From the IMG/VR virus record IMGVR_UViG_3300017781_000035, positions 1 through 39,935 of that record: a stretch of DNA of 39,935 nt; one strand, 5' to 3'. Numbering within the stretch: position 1 is the stretch's first letter; each line of letters opens with the position of its first letter. Source of the DNA: a virus. This document shows positions 34,902-39,935 of this stretch, piece after piece. A program made the translations under genes and the position numbers. The notes beneath the pieces are model-generated. The model searched no databases, was not told the origin of the DNA, and saw only the letters and a program-made list of their open reading frames with translations.

Positions 34902-36266
34902 TTATACGCCGCCTCCGTCATTGATGGCGCCCCATTTAGTTATTAATGAATTACGAGCATTGATTACCGAATTACCTGGTGATGTTAAAGAATATTGACT
35001 ATCCCCAAAATCTACAACCCTAACACCTGGCCAACTAGGGTAAGTGTAATTATCCCATGCAATTAATAAAGCATCGTAATTGGCCGTAGATAGTTTAAAG
35101 TTACCTGTTGATTGTGTTAATGGTGGAAATCCAAAACTACCTTGAGACCATGCACTTACATCCCAATTACTTAAATTTTGATCAAATGAATCAGCAGCAG
35201 TAAACATTCCTCTCATATCAATTACACTTGAGGTATCCCATGCTCCAATAGGTTGATTAAATATCGTAGGTTGAACTGCTACAGTTGCAGAAAACATTTG
35301 ACTCATGTTTGTTACGTTTGATGTATCCCACCCACTAATGTCTCTATTAAAAAGTCTAGCTCCTTTAAACATACTATTACAATTTGTAACTTTACCAAAA
35401 TCTGAACCCCAATTATCAATGGTTGAGGAAGATGCATTATTAAAATTAGCAGCTCCATCAAACATAGCAAAACAATTAACTGAAAGAACTGTTGCTGCTG
35501 TACCAAAACTACTCCACATTTTAAAATTAGCCTTTGTCACATTTCGAAACATTGTGTAAAATGTATTAACTCTACTCACATCCCAATTCTGAAAGTCCAT
35601 TCCACCGGTGGCCATATCACCATACAATAAATTATTGCAACCATTAAAGAAACCATGTAAGCTTTTTGTCATACCTACATTCCAATCAGCAAGCTTACTT
35701 ATTCTTACTAAGTTAGTAGCTTCCGTTAAAAATCCATAAGTACCATATATTACTTGTCCAAAACTATTAGGCCCAAACCCTGGTAAAAAATTAAAGGTTG
35801 GTGTATCAGTAGCTTCTATAGCTGATAAATTGGTACAGCCTCTAAATACTTGACCACGACCAATAACACCACTTACATTAGCACCACCAGTAATATTTAA
35901 ATCACCCCACTGAAGAATTTTTATAACCTTTGCAGCATCACCTCTACCTGCAACACCACCACTATAAGAAAGGCCCCAAAAATTAAATCCTGCTATATTA
36001 CCTTCAGCAGATACAGTATAAACACCAGATGAAGAATAAGTATGAGTACATGCAGTAAGGTAATTAGTAGAATCAACATCAGATGTAGTACCGTCTCCCC
36101 AACTAATTTGAAAATTTATAACATATCAAAAATAATCTGTACCATTATAAATAGGAAAAACAAATTGATTATTTGCTGAAGTTTTAGGACCAGTTTTTGT
36201 AGTATCAATTTCCATCTTAAATGGGCCTCTACCACTAGGTCTTCTACCTGAAATTATTTTTCTCAT
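34902..36266 (-). CDS. BspA-like leucine-rich fibre protein, interrupted by one in-frame TGA
   Basis: From ATG at 36266 the frame runs 455 codons to TAA with a single TGA at codon 47 (36126-36128). The N-terminus MRKIISGRRPSG is nearly identical to the paralogue at 36528-37790 (MRKIISGRRPTG), and after the TGA the WGDG motif of a PKD-like domain continues in frame. A first domain with SWGDGTTS is followed by DUF285/BspA-type repeats (for example FNRDISGWDTSNVTNMSQMF; FNQPIGAWDTSSVIDMRGMF; FDQNLSNWDVSAWSQG). These LRRs form curved binding surfaces and suit a receptor-binding fibre. The next in-frame ATG is only at codon 199, so the annotated part from 35672 alone would lose the tail-docking end. 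The TGA may be a sequencing error, nonsense mutation or readthrough site. The apparent 256-residue product is a fragment. Confidence 0.78.
36126..36128 (-). other. In-frame TGA at codon 47 of the second BspA-like gene
   Basis: The codon reads TTT TGA TAT on the coding strand. In an ungapped alignment with the paralogue it falls opposite a Gly codon just before the WGDG motif. A single substitution from TGG (Trp) or GGA (Gly) would create it. TGA is a true stop elsewhere in the window: the genes at 826-1062 and 32869-33258 end in TGA within ATGA overlaps. Confidence 0.9.
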
Positions 36267-36277
36267 CCTTTTTATTT

Positions 36278-36517
36278 TTATTCTCCTGACTCTGGCTGGA
36301 ATCCAAATGGATCAACAGCCAACGTAGGCTGCCCTAAGCTAACCATCTCTGCATTATAAGTTTCTAAAGTAGCATAACTATTAAAAGCTAAACCATCGTT
36401 TATAGTTATATATGATTTTGGATTTCCAAATGCTGAAAATAAATATGTAGCTTTTTTAGAATCAGTATAAACTACTATATAATCATCTCTTAATGGTATA
36501 ATATCTGTTGCTGCCAT
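36278..36517 (-). CDS. Small partner protein of the first BspA-like fibre cassette
   Basis: 79 residues, related by eye to the 97-residue protein at 34594-34887 (DYIVVYTDSKKATY; SYATLETYNAEMVSL; LAVDPF). It starts 10 bases after the BspA-like gene, with ATATAAATAATAAAA, containing a T4-late-like TATAAATA, between the genes. No membrane segment or catalytic motif is seen. The repeated pairing with a fibre gene suggests a dedicated chaperone or capping subunit. It lacks the acidic tail of its paralogue and has a Gly-rich insert missing. Confidence 0.68.
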   Translation of the reverse strand: MAATDIIPLRDDYIVVYTDSKKATYLFSAFGNPKSYITINDGLAFNSYATLETYNAEMVSLGQPTLAVDPFGFQPESGE

Positions 36518-36527
36518 ATTTTATTAT

Positions 36528-37790
36528 TTATATTGGTCCTCCATCTTCTATACCACCAAACTTAGTTACTAAAGATGCTCTTGCTGTAGCGGCTGCTGAT
36601 GGTGAAGCCGAATATTTACTTAAACCAAATCCTATAGTTGAAGTTGGCAAAGAAGGGTATGTAACTGTATCTAAGGCAATAAGTAATGCATCATAATTAG
36701 CTGTACTTAATACCATAGGAAATGTAAAGCTATTTGATATAGAGGTACATAGTGGTACTTGACTTCCACCTTGATTAGTATTTACAGCAGTTAAATCCCA
36801 GTTACTTAAATCTTGATCCAAGTTATTACAATTTCTCATTATTCCATTCATATTAGTTACATTCGATGTATCCCAACTACCAATCGGTTGATTAAATGCC
36901 ATTGGATCATTCATTCCATTAAACAGACTACTCATATTAGTTACACTTGATGTATCCCAAGAACTAATGTCTCTATCAAATTTATAAGCCCTACTAAAAG
37001 TTTGAAGCATTGTAGTTACATTAGATGTATCCCAGCTTTCTATACTAAAAGTTCCTCCATTATTAAACTCATCACAACCCAAAAACATAGCCTCAATACT
37101 ATTAGTGGAATTAGTTAATGTAAACATTTTTGCATTCAATTGCTGGCAATTAAAAAACATATAAGCCGTGCTAATAAAGTTACTTACATCCCAACTAGAA
37201 AGATTAATTGCCCCAGTAGACAAATCTCCATATTGCAATTTCTGGCAATTAAAAAACATTGAATAACCTGTATTAAGGGTCGTAACATTCCACTCAGCTA
37301 TTCTATTAATTCTTTCTAATGCTACGCAACCAGTAAACGTATTAAAGCCTGCGTCATTCAATTCAAAATAAGGTAAATCTGGACAAATTATTTGTACAAG
37401 TTCACTACAACCTGAAAATGCTCTGTTTTCACTGAATATAAAATCTCCCCATTCTTCAATAGATATAACTTTTACAGCATCATCACTACCTGAGCTCATT
37501 ACACCAAATTCCCAACCTCTAATAGCTCCTCTAATTTGTATTAAATAAGTACCTGTACTTGAATAAATATGAAGTCTTGCTATATTAAAATTCGCACTAT
37601 TTAATTCTGTAGTACTACCATCACCCCAATCTATAGACATGGACATCGCTCCACCACTTGCTGGAGAACTTGTATTAAAAGGCAATATCATTCTTGTATT
37701 ACTACTACTTCCTGATGATGACTTAGAAAGGTCAACCCTAAATTTAAAGGCTGCACCAGTTGGTCTTCTACCTGAAATTATCTTTCTCAT
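36528..37790 (-). CDS. BspA-like (DUF285-type) leucine-rich tail-fibre protein
   Basis: 420 residues. The N-terminus MRKIISGRRPTGAAFKFRVD is shared with the downstream paralogue and probably docks to the tail or baseplate. Residues about 50-60 carry IDWGDGSTTEL, the WGDG turn of PKD-like domains. From about residue 175 come BspA/DUF285 repeats with the signature FNQPIGSWDTSNVTNMNGIM, FDRDISSWDTSSVTNMSSLF and LDQDLSNWD. The C-terminal part (LSTANYDALLIALDTVTYPS, then RASLVTKFGGIEDGGPI) is also seen in the paralogue (LSTANYDALLIAWDNYTYPS). BspA-type LRRs are known in host-binding proteins of Bacteroidota and mycoplasmas. In a phage tail cluster a receptor-binding role is likely. It starts 15 bases after the collagen-like gene. 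Confident in the fold, less in the role. Confidence 0.85.
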   Translation of the reverse strand: MRKIISGRRPTGAAFKFRVDLSKSSSGSSSNTRMILPFNTSSPASGGAMSMSIDWGDGSTTELNSANFNIARLHIYSSTGTYLIQIRGAIRGWEFGVMSSGSDDAVKVISIEEWGDFIFSENRAFSGCSELVQIICPDLPYFELNDAGFNTFTGCVALERINRIAEWNVTTLNTGYSMFFNCQKLQYGDLSTGAINLSSWDVSNFISTAYMFFNCQQLNAKMFTLTNSTNSIEAMFLGCDEFNNGGTFSIESWDTSNVTTMLQTFSRAYKFDRDISSWDTSSVTNMSSLFNGMNDPMAFNQPIGSWDTSNVTNMNGIMRNCNNLDQDLSNWDLTAVNTNQGGSQVPLCTSISNSFTFPMVLSTANYDALLIALDTVTYPSLPTSTIGFGLSKYSASPSAAATARASLVTKFGGIEDGGPI

Positions 37791-37805
37791 AGAAAATAAT
37801 TATTA

Positions 37806-39935
37806 TTAAGGTGCTATTTGTTCAAACCAATATTGAGTTGCATTACCATTAAATTGAATAGTCATATACATATCAGTATTTAGTAACCATGTATCACCTT
37901 TAATTAAAGTTGCACCAGTAACAGATGGTTGAGATGCAGTATTGATAAGTATTCTTCCAAATCCTCCAACTATTGCTGTACCGGCAGCATTATTAGTAAA
38001 TGCATATGTTGTAGTAGCATTCGCACCAGCCATATTACAATAATTACCTAAAGGATAACCAATTTCCACTGTGGCTCCTGTATTAACTGTAGTGTTACCC
38101 ATTAGATCTTGTAGAAGTATTTTAGTACCATCACTAAAATACGCTTGCGGATATATGTTAGCTGCAACACCGCCTCCACCACTTGTTGTTACTTTACTCG
38201 TAGAAGTAAAAGTTATATCATCACCAGCAGAAACTGCTATATTAGTTCCACCTGTAGTATTACCTATTAATAAGGTTGCATCTAAAGCATTATTTGGTCC
38301 TTGAGGTCCTTGTGGTCCTTGTGGTCCCTGTTGTCCAGTTGGTCCTTGTGGTCCTTGTGGTCCTGTGTTACCCTGACTACCTTGTGGTCCTTGTGGTCCT
38401 TGTGGTCCAGTATTTCCTTGTCCACCTTGTGGTCCTTGTGGTCCTTGTGGTCCTGTGTTACCCTGACTACCTTGTGGACCCTGTGGTCCTTGTTGACCTG
38501 TCGGTCCTTGTGGTCCTTGTTGGCCTGTTGCACCTTGTGGTCCTTGTGGCCCCTGTGCTCCAGTTATACCTTGTGGTCCTTGTGGTCCTTGTTGGCCAGT
38601 ACTACCTTGTGGTCCTTGTGGTCCTTGTTGACCTGTTGAACCCTGTGGTCCTTGTGGGCCTTGTTGACCTGTTGGACCTTGAGGTCCTTGTTGCCCTACA
38701 GCACCCTGAGGTCCTTGTGGACCTTGTGCTCCAGTTATACCTTGTGGCCCTTGTGGTCCTTGTGGTCCTTGAGCCCCTGTACCTTGAGGTCCTTGTGGAC
38801 CTTGTTGACCAGTACTACCTTGTGGTCCTTGTGGTCCTTGTGCTCCTGCACCTTGTGGTCCTTGTTGACCTGTTGCACCTTGTGGTCCTTGTGGTCCTTG
38901 TGGTCCTTGTGCTCCTGCACCTTGAGGTCCTTGTGGTCCTTGTTGACCAGTACTACCTTGCGGTCCTTGAGGTCCTTGTTGCCCAGTACTACCTTGTGGA
39001 CCTTGTGGACCTTGTGGTCCTTGTTGACCAGTACTACCTTGTGGACCTTGTGGTCCTTGTTGACCAGTACTACCTTGTGGACCTTGTGGACCTTGTGGTC
39101 CTTGTTGCCCAGTACTACCTTGTGGTCCTTGTGGCCCTTGAGCCCCAGCTCCTTGTGGTCCTTGGGCACCGGTAGCTCCTTGTGGACCTTGTGGTCCTTG
39201 TTGACCAGTACTACCTTGTGGACCTTGTGGTCCTTGTGGTCCTTGTTGACCGGTACCACCTTGTGGACCTTGTGGTCCTTGTGCACCTGTACCTTGTGGA
39301 CCTTGTGGTCCTTGCGGGCCTTGTTGTCCAGTACTACCTTGTGGTCCCTGTGGACCTTGTGCACCTGTACCTTGTGGACCTTGTGGTCCCTGTGGGCCTT
39401 GTTGTCCAGTACTACCTTGTGGTCCCTGTGGACCTTGTGCTCCAGTTCCTTGTGGTCCCTGAGGTCCTTGTGGACCTTGTTGACCTTGTGGACCTTGTGG
39501 CCCTTGAGCCCCAGTACCTTGTGGTCCTTGTGGTCCTTGTGGACCTTGCTGACCTTGTGGTCCTTGTGGCCCTTGTGCACCTGCACCTTGTGGTCCCTGT
39601 GGACCTTGAACTCCTTGTGGTCCTTGTGGACCTTGGGCTCCAGCTCCTTGTGGTCCCTGAGGTCCTTGAGGTCCCTGTTGACCAGTATCTCCTTGTGGAC
39701 CTTGTGGACCTTGGGCTCCAGCTCCTTGTGGTCCTTGCGGTCCTTGTGGACCTTGTTGACCAGTATCTCCTTGTGGACCTTGTGGTCCTTGTGCACCTGC
39801 ACCCTGTGGTCCTTGCGGTCCTTGGACTCCTTGTGGACCTTGTGGTCCTTGGGCTCCAGCTCCTTGTGGTCCTTGTGGTCCTTGTGGTCCTTGTTGACCA
39901 GTATCTCCTTGTGGACCTTGCGGTCCTTGGGCTCC
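37806..39935 (-). CDS. Collagen-like fibre protein, 5' end outside the window
   Basis: The Gly-X-Y frame (mostly GPQ) is open from 39935 to a TAA at 37806, giving 709 visible residues with no start codon. About 548 residues are collagen-like, then a 160-residue C-terminal domain ([20 protein letters not shown] ... [20 protein letters not shown], ending WFEQIAP) probably forms a trimeric beta tip. A start at 38102 would give a 98-residue fragment, but it is in frame with the collagen part and is not a separate gene. Triple helices of this kind form stalks in phage fibres. The stalk is nearly uncharged. Long repeats make its length in an assembly uncertain. The gene heads the fibre cluster in the transcription direction. 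The frame is certain, and the fibre role is well supported by context. Confidence 0.9.
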   Translation of the reverse strand, partial: GAQGPQGPQGDTGQQGPQGPQGPQGAGAQGPQGPQGVQGPQGPQGAGAQGPQGPQGDTGQQGPQGPQGPQGAGAQGPQGPQGDTGQQGPQGPQGPQGAGAQGPQGPQGVQGPQGPQGAGAQGPQGPQGQQGPQGPQGPQGTGAQGPQGPQGQQGPQGPQGPQGTGAQGPQGPQGSTGQQGPQGPQGPQGTGAQGPQGPQGSTGQQGPQGPQGPQGTGAQGPQGPQGGTGQQGPQGPQGPQGSTGQQGPQGPQGATGAQGPQGAGAQGPQGPQGSTGQQGPQGPQGPQGSTGQQGPQGPQGSTGQQGPQGPQGPQGSTGQQGPQGPQGSTGQQGPQGPQGAGAQGPQGPQGPQGATGQQGPQGAGAQGPQGPQGSTGQQGPQGPQGTGAQGPQGPQGPQGITGAQGPQGPQGAVGQQGPQGPTGQQGPQGPQGSTGQQGPQGPQGSTGQQGPQGPQGITGAQGPQGPQGATGQQGPQGPTGQQGPQGPQGSQGNTGPQGPQGPQGGQGNTGPQGPQGPQGSQGNTGPQGPQGPTGQQGPQGPQGPQGPNNALDATLLIGNTTGGTNIAVSAGDDITFTSTSKVTTSGGGGVAANIYPQAYFSDGTKILLQDLMGNTTVNTGATVEIGYPLGNYCNMAGANATTTYAFTNNAAGTAIVGGFGRILINTASQPSVTGATLIKGDTWLLNTDMYMTIQFNGNATQYWFEQIAP
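38295..39935 (-). repeat. Collagen-like Gly-X-Y DNA repeat with recurring Gly-X-Gly breaks
   Basis: Nine-base units encode Gly-Pro-Gln, with GQQ, GST, GDT and GAQ variants, running past the right edge of the window. I count 13 places where the pattern shortens to G-[A/T]-G-A-Q, most 50-80 bases apart. They shift the glycine register as expected, so the reading frame itself stays open. Synonymous third positions vary. Other frames are also open but are artefacts of the repeat. Confidence 0.9.

Noticed and set aside
34902-35672. A separate 256-residue gene starting at 35672
   Set aside because: It is the in-frame 3' part of the BspA-like gene that begins at 36266. The upstream codons match the paralogue, so a true start at 35672 would leave out the docking domain.
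36126-36128. Reassignment of TGA to tryptophan in this phage
   Set aside because: Other genes use TGA as stop in tight ATGA overlaps (826-828 and 32869-32871), and the other long genes contain TGG but no in-frame TGA.
38276-39175. Plus-strand ORF rich in Val and Leu, and minus-strand His/Lys/Asp-rich ORFs at 38282-38533 and 38735-39802, plus a Trp/Ser/Leu-rich ORF at 38301-38639
   Set aside because: All are other frames of the collagen-like repeat. A nine-base unit without stops leaves several frames open. Only the Gly-X-Y frame joins a non-repetitive C-terminal domain and has normal composition.

Overview
The window is a block of late structural genes from a large contractile-tailed (T4-like, myovirus) phage. 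Every credible gene lies on the minus strand, so transcription runs from the right end to the left end. The call rests on baseplate proteins readable from sequence: a gp53-like wedge protein with a LysM-like segment, a gp27-like hub, a gp5-like spike, gp25, gp6 (baseplate J family) and a gp7/tail-protein-I-like wedge protein. The DNA is strongly A+T-rich, gene junctions are very tight (ATGA and TAATG overlaps are common), and most start codons lack a Shine-Dalgarno (SD) sequence but are preceded by A-rich DNA. The missing SD sites, together with BspA-like LRR fibres and a protein ending in outer-membrane-like beta-strands, suggest a Gram-negative Bacteroidota host. The host is an inference. 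No tRNA, CRISPR array, insertion sequence or clear intrinsic terminator was seen.

In transcription order, the right end (37806-39935) is the 3' part of a collagen-like fibre gene. Its Gly-X-Y reading frame has no start codon in the window, and it includes the short apparent ORF at 37806-38102. Two copies of a two-gene cassette follow (34594-37790). Each copy has a BspA-like (DUF285-type) leucine-rich fibre protein and a small partner protein. The leftward fibre copy has one in-frame TGA at codon 47. Five small genes of unknown function fill 32309-34553.

The baseplate hub and spike region follows (25992-32278): a tube/baseplate protein, gp53-like, gp27-like hub, a second tube/baseplate protein and the gp5-like spike without a lysozyme domain. 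Between the spike and the wedge genes lie three accessory genes (23104-25961): a small Pro/Ala-rich protein, a four-domain ribosomal-protein-S1-like protein, and an amidoligase-family enzyme with a pentapeptide-repeat-like tail. The wedge block (15539-23097) holds a structural protein, gp25, gp6, a small protein and a 1374-residue gp7/gpI-like protein. Large beta-rich fibre or baseplate-periphery proteins fill 1065-15530. The left end (44-1062) has a coiled-coil protein and a membrane-anchored protein with an outer-membrane-like C-terminus that could act in lysis, then the first codons of another gene.

The main unusual features are as follows. The S1-like gene and the amidoligase sit inside a baseplate operon with their own promoter-like elements. 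Perfect 9-bp inverted repeats enclose AT-rich promoter-like cores just upstream of the amidoligase start and at the start of the 1678-residue gene, an arrangement like T4 genes whose late promoter lies inside an RBS-sequestering hairpin. A 14-base AT motif is shared by three gene leaders. One fibre gene is interrupted by a single TGA. The collagen-like stalk carries quasi-periodic Gly-X-Gly interruptions.
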